From positions 1 through 7,010 of the forward strand of contig JAEYYZ010000068.1 in NCBI GenBank assembly GCA_023428185.1: 7,010 nucleotides of DNA, written 5' to 3'. A program made the position numbers and the translations under genes. The notes beneath the pieces are model-generated. The model was given only the letters and a program-made list of their open reading frames with translations. It was not told the origin of the DNA and ran no database searches. Source of the DNA: Actinomycetes bacterium (lineage in GTDB: Bacteria; Actinomycetota; Actinomycetes; Actinomycetales; Demequinaceae). Shown piece after piece: positions 1 through 5,974 of this stretch (position 1 is its first letter; every line of letters starts with the position of its first letter).

Positions 1-1037
1 AGGCGGTCCAGGCTGGGTAGGTAGTCATGTTCGTACTTGCTGCCAGGGTAGGGGGCGTGGAAGGCACCCACCCGCAACACGGGGGCGTGGAGGTGGAAGA
101 AGGCGGATTCGGTGATGCGGGCGGAAAGTTCCGCTCCCGGACCGAACGCGGACGGCGCCTCATGCACCACCACTACGCGCCCCGTCTTCTTAGCGGAGTT
201 CACCACCGTGTCAGCGTCCAGCGGGGAGATGGAGCGCAAGTCAATGACTTCCGCCGATGCTCCTTCGCTGGCCAAGACATCGGCGGCTTGCATTGCTGTG
301 CGCACTGTGGGGCCGTATGCGACGATCGTCACGTCGGAGCCTTCCCGGGCTACTCGAGCGTGACCGAGCTCCGCGGTGGCGTTGCTTGCGGCATCGGGCC
401 CTGCGAGCTGCGCCGCGACCCTGGTGACGTCAACCTCGCCCTTGTCCCAATAGCGGGCCTTGGGTTCGAGGAAGAGCACTGGGTCCGGCGAGGCGATGGC
501 CTGCTGAATCATGTCGAACGCATCTTGAGGATTGGCGGGCGACACGATGCGCAAGCCTGCAGTGTGCGCAAAAAGCGCCTCGGGGCTTTCAGAGTGGTGT
601 TCCACCGCGCCAATGCCCCCGGCAAAAGGAACACGGATCACCACGGGCAGCTGAATCACGCCCTTGGTCCGGTAGTGGATCTTGGCAAGCGAGGTGGTGA
701 TCTGGTCAAAGGCGGGGAAGATGAATCCGTCGAACTGGATCTCGATCACGGGGCGGTACCCGCGCATCGCCATACCAATGGCCGTGCCCACAATCCCGGA
801 CTCCGCGAGAGGCGTATCCATCACGCGTTGCCCGCCAAAGTCCTTGTGCAGGCCGTCGGTCACGCGGAAAACCCCGCCCAACGCGCCAATGTCCTCGCCC
901 ATGAGGAGCACCTTGGGGTCCCTGTCCATGGCCGCGCGCAAACCGGCGTTGATGGCACCCGCAAGCGTGAGGGTGCGCACAGCATCGAGCGATTCGTTGG
1001 TCATGCCGGTTGCGGACGCGTTGAGAGTGTCGCTCAT
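1..1037 (-). CDS. 2-oxo acid dehydrogenase E1 component, beta subunit (3' end missing)
   Basis: Beta subunit of the heterotetrameric, thiamine-diphosphate-dependent E1 of a pyruvate or branched-chain 2-oxo acid dehydrogenase complex in the cytoplasm; with alpha it decarboxylates the 2-oxo acid and passes the acyl group to lipoyl-E2. The window holds 345 complete codons and no stop. Family members are roughly 325-350 residues and the last visible residues (HDYLPSLDR) are the usual C-terminal motif, so only about ten residues are missing. Visible hallmarks: GEDIG at residues 47-51 (Glu48 is the family's thiamine-contacting glutamate), MDTPLAESGIVG at 73-84, and the C-terminal transketolase domain with IDLRSISPLD at 265-274. 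The start at 1037 overlaps the alpha stop as ATGA and has a strong ribosome site; Met12 (position 1004) is a weaker alternative. Expected next gene, off the left edge, is the E2 acyltransferase. Pyruvate versus branched-chain substrate cannot be settled from sequence, so no symbol (pdhB/bkdB) is given. Confidence 0.95.
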   Translation of the reverse strand, partial: MSDTLNASATGMTNESLDAVRTLTLAGAINAGLRAAMDRDPKVLLMGEDIGALGGVFRVTDGLHKDFGGQRVMDTPLAESGIVGTAIGMAMRGYRPVIEIQFDGFIFPAFDQITTSLAKIHYRTKGVIQLPVVIRVPFAGGIGAVEHHSESPEALFAHTAGLRIVSPANPQDAFDMIQQAIASPDPVLFLEPKARYWDKGEVDVTRVAAQLAGPDAASNATAELGHARVAREGSDVTIVAYGPTVRTAMQAADVLASEGASAEVIDLRSISPLDADTVVNSAKKTGRVVVVHEAPSAFGPGAELSARITESAFFHLHAPVLRVGAFHAPYPGSKYEHDYLPSLDR

Positions 1038-2167
1038 CGGTGACCTCCTGCCGGCTCAACAAAGGAGTGTTGGTATCGCTCAAACCATGCCCGCTCGGCC
1101 TCCACTGTGGCGTGAGGCTCGGCGTAGACGTGGTCGAACATCTGCACCGGATCTCCGGGGTGTGCGGCTTTAGCGACGGTTCGGGTACGCACGCCGAGTT
1201 CGCGGGCTTGTTCGACCACGTGTTCGCGGTAGTCCTCGCTCAATTCGCCGATGCTCATGAGGTAGGTCTCCAGGCGCGCGATCGGATCCCGCTCGCGCCA
1301 ATAGTCCTCATCCGCGCGAGTGCGGTAACGGGTGGGGTCATCCGATGTGGTGTGCGCACCCATGCGGTACGTGAAGGCCTCGACAAACACCGGTCCTGCT
1401 CCGGAACGCGCGTGTTGCATGGCCCAGTTGGCCACGGCGTAGGACGCGATGACGTCGTTGCCGTCCACGCGAATGCCAGGCATGCCCACACCGAGTGCCC
1501 GTTGTGCGAGCGGAACTTTGGATTGCCGGGTGGTCGGTTCCGAGATGGCGAACTGATTGTTCTGGCAGAAGAACACCACGGGGGCGTCATTCACGGCGGC
1601 GAACACGAGGGCTTCGTTGACGTCACCCTGAGCAGTGGCGCCGTCCCCGAAGTAGCACATGACGGCGGCATCGTTCTCTGGATTGCCGGAGCCAACCAGG
1701 CCGTCGCGATCCATCGCCATGCCGTAGCCCACAGCATGGAGCGAATGAGCACCAATGACCAAGGTGTAGACGTGGAAGTTATGTGCGGTGGGGTCCCACG
1801 AACTGTGCTCCAGTCCGCGGAACATGCGCAACACGCCCGGCAAGTCCACTCCGCGAGTGAGCGCTACGCCGTGCTCACGGTAGCTGGGGAACACGTAGTC
1901 AGCGGGGCGCAAGGCGTACGCCGAACCAATCTGCGCGGCTTCTTGACCCAGTGACGGCACCCATAAGCCCAGTTCACCTTGGCGCTGCAGGCTCGTTGCC
2001 TCGGTGTCGAAGGCGCGGGTGAGCGTCATGTCTCGCCACATGTTGCGCAGTCGCTCTGGGGTGAGGTCTGCCGCGAACGGGTCGTAGTCTTCGTGGGCTA
2101 AGCGCTCACCGTGGTGGTCGAGCAGGCGGATGAGTCCTTCTTCGGACAACGGGCCTTGAGCCGCCAT
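1034..2167 (-). CDS. 2-oxo acid dehydrogenase E1 component, alpha subunit
   Basis: Alpha subunit (377 aa) of the thiamine-diphosphate-dependent E1 of a pyruvate or branched-chain 2-oxo acid dehydrogenase complex. It carries the cofactor-binding motif GDGA (174-177) through NN (203-204), in the classic GDG-x(26-28)-NN spacing, followed by QFAIS. Upstream is the family stretch LQRQGELGLWVPSLGQEA (60-77). The loop YRMGAHTTSDDP (267-278), with His272, matches the active-site loop that is phosphorylated in mitochondrial homologues, and its SDDPTRYR wording is closer to branched-chain-type E1 alpha (human BCKDHA, mycobacterial BkdA) than to human PDHA. Length is normal. The ATG at 2167 has AGGGAG four nt upstream. 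The gene is first in an alpha-beta operon, with an ATGA overlap into beta. The 98-base region before it holds twin palindromes and a leader reading frame, suggesting regulation separate from the upstream genes. In Actinobacteria housekeeping pyruvate oxidation often uses the single-chain AceE instead, so a branched-chain or mixed role is plausible; I cannot decide. Confidence 0.95.
   Translation of the reverse strand: MAAQGPLSEEGLIRLLDHHGERLAHEDYDPFAADLTPERLRNMWRDMTLTRAFDTEATSLQRQGELGLWVPSLGQEAAQIGSAYALRPADYVFPSYREHGVALTRGVDLPGVLRMFRGLEHSSWDPTAHNFHVYTLVIGAHSLHAVGYGMAMDRDGLVGSGNPENDAAVMCYFGDGATAQGDVNEALVFAAVNDAPVVFFCQNNQFAISEPTTRQSKVPLAQRALGVGMPGIRVDGNDVIASYAVANWAMQHARSGAGPVFVEAFTYRMGAHTTSDDPTRYRTRADEDYWRERDPIARLETYLMSIGELSEDYREHVVEQARELGVRTRTVAKAAHPGDPVQMFDHVYAEPHATVEAERAWFERYQHSFVEPAGGHR
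1043..1049 (-). promoter_or_regulatory. Shine-Dalgarno of E1 beta that decides its start
   Basis: On the minus strand AGGAGGT lies 5 nt before the ATG at 1037, inside the last codons of the alpha gene. Together with the ATGA stop/start overlap it fixes the beta start at 1037 rather than at the internal Met12, and points to translational coupling that would help keep the subunits in equal amounts. Confidence 0.85.
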
Positions 2168-2182
2168 GGCACTCCCTGAGGG

Positions 2183-2206
2183 TTAGGCGGCGCGGGCCGC
2201 CCGCAC
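2183..2206 (-). CDS. possible seven-codon leader peptide before E1 alpha
   Basis: A GTG-initiated mini reading frame, M-R-A-A-R-A-A-stop (TAA), lies on the minus strand between the likely promoter and the E1 alpha gene. It is preceded by GGGGAGG (2211-2217 on the minus strand) with 4 nt spacing, the same spacing as the ribosome site of E1 alpha itself. Its TAA ends five bases before the E1 alpha AGGGAG. The frame is almost entirely covered by a GC hairpin (2186-2201), so its translation would affect that fold. There are no leucine, isoleucine or valine codons, so it is not a classic branched-chain attenuator. It could be chance in GC-rich sequence; evidence is from sequence only. Confidence 0.35.
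   Translation of the reverse strand: MRAARAA
2186..2204 (-). promoter_or_regulatory. GC-rich hairpin(s) in the E1 alpha leader
   Basis: GGCGGC (2186-2191) pairs with GCCGCC (2196-2201) around a four-base loop. A competing stem pairs GCGGG (2192-2196) with CCCGC (2200-2204). The two are mutually exclusive. No T-run follows on the minus strand, so this is not a standard intrinsic terminator for the upstream membrane-protein gene, but it could weaken read-through or take part in leader-based control of E1 alpha. Confidence 0.4.
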
Positions 2207-2226
2207 GGGACCTCCCCGCGCTAACT

Positions 2227-2254
2227 TACGCAAGCGTAGGCTACGGAACCGTAG
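2227..2254. promoter_or_regulatory. twin palindromic operator upstream of the E1 operon
   Basis: Two perfect inverted repeats sit side by side: TACGC-AA-GCGTA (2227-2238) and CTACGG-AA-CCGTAG (2241-2254). They share the core TACGS-AA-SCGTA and their centres are exactly 15 bp apart. The spacer-type operator with 5-6 bp arms is typical of dimeric helix-turn-helix repressors, especially the TetR family. One copy lies between the proposed -35 and -10 and the other covers the -10, so bound protein would block RNA polymerase. No regulator gene is present in the window, so the cognate protein is unknown. Mycobacterial branched-chain keto-acid genes have a TetR repressor (BkaR), which is a precedent but not evidence of identity here. 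Confidence 0.7.
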
Positions 2255-2262
2255 GTTGGCAA
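2233..2262 (-). promoter_or_regulatory. candidate promoter of the E1 alpha-beta operon
   Basis: On the minus strand TTGCCA (2257-2262) is a good -35 and TACGCT (2233-2238) a fair -10, with 18 bp between them. Transcription would begin near 2225, giving a leader of about 58 nt that contains the mini reading frame and hairpin. The first palindrome covers the -10 and the second fills the spacer, which supports this as a regulated promoter. It is assigned by consensus reading only. Confidence 0.45.
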
Positions 2263-2265
2263 GAT

Positions 2266-2880
2266 TCAGGACTCTGAGTCTGTCGACGCCTTCTCGTGGT
2301 CCGCCTTCGGCGCCTTCTTGGCGGCCGGCTTGTCCGCCTTCACGGCGCCCGATGGTGGTTGCTCGGCGGTGCTGGAAGACGCGGCGGGCGCGGGGGCCGC
2401 CTTGGCATCGGCTGCAGGCGCCGCCGTCTTGGGGGCCTGAGAAGAGGCCGCAAAACGAGCCTTGGCCTCTTCTGCCTTAATGCGCTCCGCCTGAGCCTTC
2501 TCCATGTTGCGGCGGGCCTGATCCTCTATGGCTTGCTTGCGTTCTGCCTCCTTGATGGCGGCTCTCTCCTCACTCGGCAGTGTCAGGTCGTTGGACCGCA
2601 CCACGCCGCGCGCCTCGTCGCGCTGCTTGGTCACAGGCCATTTGAGGATGGCGAACAAGCCGAACAGGATCCAGCTGATGAACGGCACCAGAATGAACAG
2701 CGCGCCCCACCAGCCGGAGAAACCGGCCTTCTTGGCAATGGCAATGGCCGCAACGAGCCACAGCAAAAAGAACAGCACCGTGAGCACCAGCGCCCACACT
2801 CCGGCGGTCTGATACCAGTCGCTAGCGGTCTCGGTGAGATTCTCTGCTACCGAGCCTGGATCGTTTGCAGTGAAGACCAT
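2266..2880 (-). CDS. two-helix membrane protein with charged helix and Ala/Lys/Pro-rich tail, function unknown
   Basis: I do not recognise a named family. The 204-residue protein has a short N-terminal segment, two hydrophobic helices (about 27-49 and 57-79) joined by the turn AKKAGFSGWWG, then a strongly charged, probably coiled-coil or single-helix stretch (about 103-143, rich in Glu, Lys, Arg and Ala), and a low-complexity Ala/Pro/Lys/Ser tail (144-204). The helix-turn-helix pair with KKAG-WWGALFILVPF resembles small actinobacterial membrane proteins annotated only as hypothetical. By the positive-inside rule, the charged tail (KWPVTKQRDEAR just after helix 2) is probably cytoplasmic. A strong ribosome site (AGGAGGAGT, 2885-2893) precedes the ATG at 2880. 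It follows the aminotransferase gene by 39 bases on the same strand, so the two may be co-transcribed. The low-complexity tail is typically variable between species. Confidence 0.8.
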   Translation of the reverse strand: MVFTANDPGSVAENLTETASDWYQTAGVWALVLTVLFFLLWLVAAIAIAKKAGFSGWWGALFILVPFISWILFGLFAILKWPVTKQRDEARGVVRSNDLTLPSEERAAIKEAERKQAIEDQARRNMEKAQAERIKAEEAKARFAASSQAPKTAAPAADAKAAPAPAASSSTAEQPPSGAVKADKPAAKKAPKADHEKASTDSES

Positions 2881-2919
2881 GGTGACTCCTCCTGACGCGA
2901 TGATGGACTTGACTCGTTT

Positions 2920-4011
2920 CTACACGCGGCTGGGGAAGCGCGCCAGCGCAGAGAGCAATTGATCGTTCTCGCGGGCGGTACCAACGGTCACGCGGACGCC
3001 TTCATTCGCAAAGGGCCGCGCAAGCACTGCGGGTTGCTGGGAGGCGAGATACGCCGCCACGTCTGCGGCATCGTCTCCAACCGGAAGCCACACAAAATTG
3101 CCCTCCGCCTGAGGGACTGACCAGCCTTGATCGGCAAGCGCGGCGAGCACTCGCGTGCGCTCCGCGACGATGCCCGCGACGCGCTCCAGCAGTTCTGCTT
3201 CCGCGTCAAGCGAAGCCACCGCAGCAACTTGCGCCACCGCTGACACGGAGAACGGTGTGACGCATGCACGCACCGGTGCCATGAGCTCTGCGGGCCCCAA
3301 CGCATGACCCACTCGCAAGCCGGCGAGCCCGTACGCCTTGGAGAACGTGCGCAACACCAACAGGTTGGGCCAGCGTCCAAGAACGTTCTCCCCCCGCACG
3401 GCACGGGCATCTGTCACGAACTCCACGTACGCCTCGTCCAGCACGACCAACACGTGGGACGGAACGGTATCCATGAGCCGCGCGAACTCGTCCGCGTGCA
3501 CGGCAGGGCCAGTGGGGTTGTTAGGTGAGCAGACCATGAGCACGCGCGTCCGCGGGGTCACGGCGGCCGCGAGCTCTGGCAGGTCATGCCGGGACGATGC
3601 CGTCAGCGGCACAGGAACAGGGGTGGCACCCACGACGCTGGTCAGAATGGGGTACGCCTCGAAGCTGCGCCACGCAAACACCACTTCGTCCCCAGGGCCC
3701 GCATACGCCTGGAGAATGTGTGCCAGCACTGCTACCGACCCGCCACCTACCACCACCTGCTCGGGGTTGATGCCTGCGTTTTGGGCAATGCGCTCGGTGA
3801 GTTCCACGGCGAACATGTCCGGGTAACGGTTGACGGCTCCCCCTGCCTTGTTGATGGCCTCAATCACGGAGGGCAACGGCGGCAGCGGATTCTCGTTGGA
3901 CGAGAGCTTGATGGGTGGGGCTTGATCTGCGGCACCGCGAGCACCCGGAACGTAGCGGGGAAGCGCGGCAATGTGCGGCAAGGGAACGGGGAGACTCACG
4001 CCCCCCAGCAT
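2920..4011 (-). CDS. pat: histidinol-phosphate / aromatic amino acid aminotransferase (Pat-type, HisC family)
   Basis: A 363-residue, fold-type I, PLP-dependent aminotransferase of the HisC family. Seen directly: substrate-side KLSSNENP (35-42), PNNPTG (163-168), LDEAY with PLP-contacting Asp192, TFSKAYGLAGLR with Lys225 as the Schiff-base lysine, and the carboxylate-binding Arg340 in GVRVTVG. Segments such as LPSVIEAI-AVNRYPD, GDEVVFAWRSFEAYP and EGNFVWLPVG follow mycobacterial Pat, an aminotransferase of phenylalanine and other aromatic amino acids, more closely than biosynthetic HisC; no other his genes are adjacent, which agrees. HisC activity cannot be excluded. The start is uncertain: ATG at 4011 has no good ribosome site, and GTG at 3999 would remove four residues. 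The divergent membrane-protein gene starts 24 bases away, so the two promoters must overlap or lie in each other's coding sequence. It is followed by the unknown membrane-protein gene on the same strand. Confidence 0.88.
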   Translation of the reverse strand: MLGGVSLPVPLPHIAALPRYVPGARGAADQAPPIKLSSNENPLPPLPSVIEAINKAGGAVNRYPDMFAVELTERIAQNAGINPEQVVVGGGSVAVLAHILQAYAGPGDEVVFAWRSFEAYPILTSVVGATPVPVPLTASSRHDLPELAAAVTPRTRVLMVCSPNNPTGPAVHADEFARLMDTVPSHVLVVLDEAYVEFVTDARAVRGENVLGRWPNLLVLRTFSKAYGLAGLRVGHALGPAELMAPVRACVTPFSVSAVAQVAAVASLDAEAELLERVAGIVAERTRVLAALADQGWSVPQAEGNFVWLPVGDDAADVAAYLASQQPAVLARPFANEGVRVTVGTARENDQLLSALARFPSRV

Positions 4012-4035
4012 GCCAGCCTGTGCAATGATCGCGGT

Positions 4036-4434
4036 ATGAAGTTCCTCCTCAAAGTAGCAATTGCAGCGACCGCCGTCTGGATCACCACCTTGTTGCCGCT
4101 TGACTTGGCGGTTGAGGGTGGCACTGAAGAGTGGTGGAAGCGCGTCCTCGTCTTCCTCTTTGTGGGCCTGGTGTTAGTGGCAATCAACGCCATCATCAAG
4201 CCCATCATCACGGTGTTGTCCATCCCCTTGCTGATTCTCACGCTGGGCTTGTTCTACTTGGTGATCGCGTGGTTCTCACTGTGGTTGACCTCATGGATCA
4301 CGAGCCTGTTCGACTTTGTGGAACTCACTATTGGTGGCTTTTGGAAGACCCTTCTCGCAGCATTGGTGATCTCCATCACCATGGCCGTTCTTGAAGCGAT
4401 CTTGGTGCGCTCCAATAAGAAGAAGCGGCGCTAA
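4036..4434 (+). CDS. phage holin family 4-type small membrane protein
   Basis: A 132-residue protein that is almost wholly hydrophobic, with four predicted membrane segments: about 4-22, 36-54, 58-86 and 103-124. It ends in a basic cytoplasmic tail (RSNKKKRR). The pattern NAIIKPIITVLSIPLLILTLGLF at residues 51-73 is the signature of the widespread 'phage holin family 4 superfamily IV' proteins (the YvlD-like group). In spite of the name these are chromosomal envelope proteins of unknown role, not evidence of a prophage. The open frame extends far upstream, but that part is antisense to the aminotransferase; ATG at 4036 begins the hydrophobic, conserved region. No Shine-Dalgarno is visible. 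A four-codon frame (ATG at 4025) ends with a TGA overlapping this ATG. AATGAT at 4024-4029 could be a -10 for a leaderless message. It is divergent from the aminotransferase and convergent with the hydrolase gene. Confidence 0.9.
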   Translation: MKFLLKVAIAATAVWITTLLPLDLAVEGGTEEWWKRVLVFLFVGLVLVAINAIIKPIITVLSIPLLILTLGLFYLVIAWFSLWLTSWITSLFDFVELTIGGFWKTLLAALVISITMAVLEAILVRSNKKKRR

Positions 4435-4436
4435 CA

Positions 4437-4469
4437 GGCTCGCGTTTGAGGTCGCTCGCGCGCGGAGCC
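4437..4469 (+). terminator. possible hairpin terminator after the holin-like gene
   Basis: Starting three bases after the TAA, GGCTC-GCG (4437-4444) can pair with CGC-g-GAGCC (4461-4469, one bulged G) around a 16-nt loop. No T-run follows, so classic intrinsic termination is doubtful, but the position between convergent genes is right. Confidence 0.25.
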
Positions 4470-4511
4470 GCTCAGGCCAGCTCGCGTCTGCGGCTGTTGG
4501 CCGCTCAGGCC
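4467..4511. repeat. 12-bp direct repeat between convergent genes
   Basis: GCCGCTCAGGCC occurs at 4467-4478 and again at 4500-4511, 33 bp apart. The second copy contains the TGA stop of the hydrolase gene. A five-bp GC hairpin (GCGGC 4490-4494 with GCCGC 4500-4504) lies immediately after that stop on the minus strand. This may be a local duplication that also provides termination structure. There is no T-run. Confidence 0.5.
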
Positions 4512-5974
4512 CTCTTTGGCGTGTACATCGTGGTGTGCGCCGTTTCTCCTGACAGGAACGGGCTCGCCGAATCAAGGAACGCGTCTACCGCAGTGTCGCC
4601 CAACTGGTCGGTCATCGCAGCGTAGGCAATGTAGCCACGCATGTGATGGGCGCCGTCGATGGTCCCGGCCATGCTCGCCAGTTCAGAGTTCGCCGATTGT
4701 GCGGTGTGATGCGACACCGTGATCTGATTGGCGCCGTTCCTGTTGGGCGTGAAGTCTGCGCCCGGGGTCAAGTCCCCAGGGTTCTCGTAGTGCAGAGACT
4801 TGACGCCCGGAGGTGTAGTGAAGATCCCCGTCGGAGCCCCCGATGTCACTACATGGGTCACGTTGTACTTGGCCAAGAACGTGGGGCTGGAAGCCAGGGC
4901 CATCGCCCCGATCCCACCCTGGCTGTGTCCTACCAACATCATGGGCGCATCGGCGGGGATCTGGGCCGCAGCAATGGCATCAATGATGGCCTGCATGGCG
5001 TCGGGCTCGTATCGAGCCATGTACGCGGCGTTGGCCTGCCAATCGGTCTGCCGTTCGCTGTTGAGTGAGACATCTTGAGTGCCGGGAATGGTGACGATGT
5101 AGCACTCACCCTCTGGGCCGTCGATCTTCTGGATGGTCACGGACCCGTCATCACGTTGCTCCGTGTCGTAAACCGTGGTGAGGAGATCGGCGGTGGAGCG
5201 TGGGGGTGGCCTGCCGTTGAACACTCCCGGGTTGGCGGCCATCGTCAGGTATCGCGGCTCCCCGAACTTCAACTCGGCAATGCTCAGGGAAATCGCCGCG
5301 AGACGCATCGCCAACATCCGGATCTCTTCGGGAAGGTGAGCGAACGCGGTCTCGAGGGTGTCCCGATTCAAGACACCACTCGTGTGTGGCACCCCCGGGC
5401 TCAGAGCAGATCCGATGGGGTCCACACCTGCCGCACGTGACACGGCGCCAGCGGGCGTCACAAACCAGGCTCCCGCAAGCGCGGCTTTGAGCGGGTACAT
5501 CCTCAGGCCCCAATCGCCGAGCATCGCCTCTTTCACACGAGTCACCCAGCTCATGCTGCGATTCGAGGAGTGCTCTGCCTCCTCTAGGGCATCGACAGTG
5601 GCGCGCAAGCGGTCCCGGATGTCAGTGATTGCCGTCTCCGCACGGCGCGTGCCCGTAGGCCCGGCCATCACTTTTGCCACTGCCCATTGCGCCCGCGTGA
5701 TGAGCCACTGCTCGTCCGGCAACAATGCCATCGACACATAGCTCATCTCGCCCTCTGTGAGTGCGGCGCGGTCCGTGGCTTCGGCGAGCAGCCCCGCTGC
5801 CTCGTCAAGAGCAAGCACCGCCACCCGCAAGTCCTCGGTCATGGCGACGTGCCCGGTGATGCCGCCCGCGATGGTGAATGTCTCTTTGCTGGGATCCAGG
5901 GGAGCGACAGGCGGAGGGCCTGGTGGGGTGGCTACCAACTCGGTGTCGTGCACCATTCCCGGTTCCGTGTCCAT
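4505..5974 (-). CDS. alpha/beta hydrolase (lipase/esterase-like) with N-terminal helical domain
   Basis: 489 residues from ATG 5974. The C-terminal half (about 285-475) is an alpha/beta hydrolase: the oxyanion-side strand CYIVTIPGTQDV, the nucleophile elbow VGHSQGG with Ser351, a candidate acid Asp401 in ENPGDLTPGAD, and a candidate His443 in AHHMRGY, which fits the lipase-type H-x4-Y end. The order Ser-Asp-His and the spacing are as in serine lipases/esterases; the substrate is unknown. The N-terminal half has a Pro-rich leader (about 15-29), then helices (about 48-72, 88-106, 110-137) with no recognised domain. No signal peptide is visible, although WVTRVKEAMLGDWG and ALAGAWFV give some hydrophobic patches. 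The start overlaps the upstream WXG-like gene as TGATG; GTG at 5977 (GTGA overlap) is the alternative, but AGGA at 5982-5985 lies 7 nt from the ATG. Tight coupling suggests the two proteins act together, perhaps with type VII export; that is inference. Confidence 0.85.
   Translation of the reverse strand: MDTEPGMVHDTELVATPPGPPPVAPLDPSKETFTIAGGITGHVAMTEDLRVAVLALDEAAGLLAEATDRAALTEGEMSYVSMALLPDEQWLITRAQWAVAKVMAGPTGTRRAETAITDIRDRLRATVDALEEAEHSSNRSMSWVTRVKEAMLGDWGLRMYPLKAALAGAWFVTPAGAVSRAAGVDPIGSALSPGVPHTSGVLNRDTLETAFAHLPEEIRMLAMRLAAISLSIAELKFGEPRYLTMAANPGVFNGRPPPRSTADLLTTVYDTEQRDDGSVTIQKIDGPEGECYIVTIPGTQDVSLNSERQTDWQANAAYMARYEPDAMQAIIDAIAAAQIPADAPMMLVGHSQGGIGAMALASSPTFLAKYNVTHVVTSGAPTGIFTTPPGVKSLHYENPGDLTPGADFTPNRNGANQITVSHHTAQSANSELASMAGTIDGAHHMRGYIAYAAMTDQLGDTAVDAFLDSASPFLSGETAHTTMYTPKRA

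Noticed and set aside
27..1043. Long plus-strand open frame (338 codons)
   Set aside because: It is antisense to the well-supported E1 beta gene; its His/Arg/Gly-rich product resembles no family. Long antisense frames are common in GC-rich codon usage.
1040..1954. Plus-strand open frame of 304 codons
   Set aside because: Antisense to E1 alpha, whose motifs are unmistakable; composition is that of a shadow frame.
2183..2206. Branched-chain amino acid attenuator
   Set aside because: The leader frame has no Leu, Ile or Val codons and no terminator T-run follows the hairpin.
2296..2895. Plus-strand Arg/Leu/Gly-rich frame opposite the membrane protein
   Set aside because: It mirrors the Ala/Lys-rich tail codons of the minus-strand gene and has no own ribosome site or family resemblance.
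3586..4035. Upstream extension of the holin-like frame
   Set aside because: This part is antisense to the aminotransferase and has non-hydrophobic shadow composition; the family's N-terminus begins at 4036.
4036..4434. Prophage remnant suggested by the 'holin' name
   Set aside because: This family is chromosomal in most Actinobacteria and no other phage gene, integrase or attachment site is visible.
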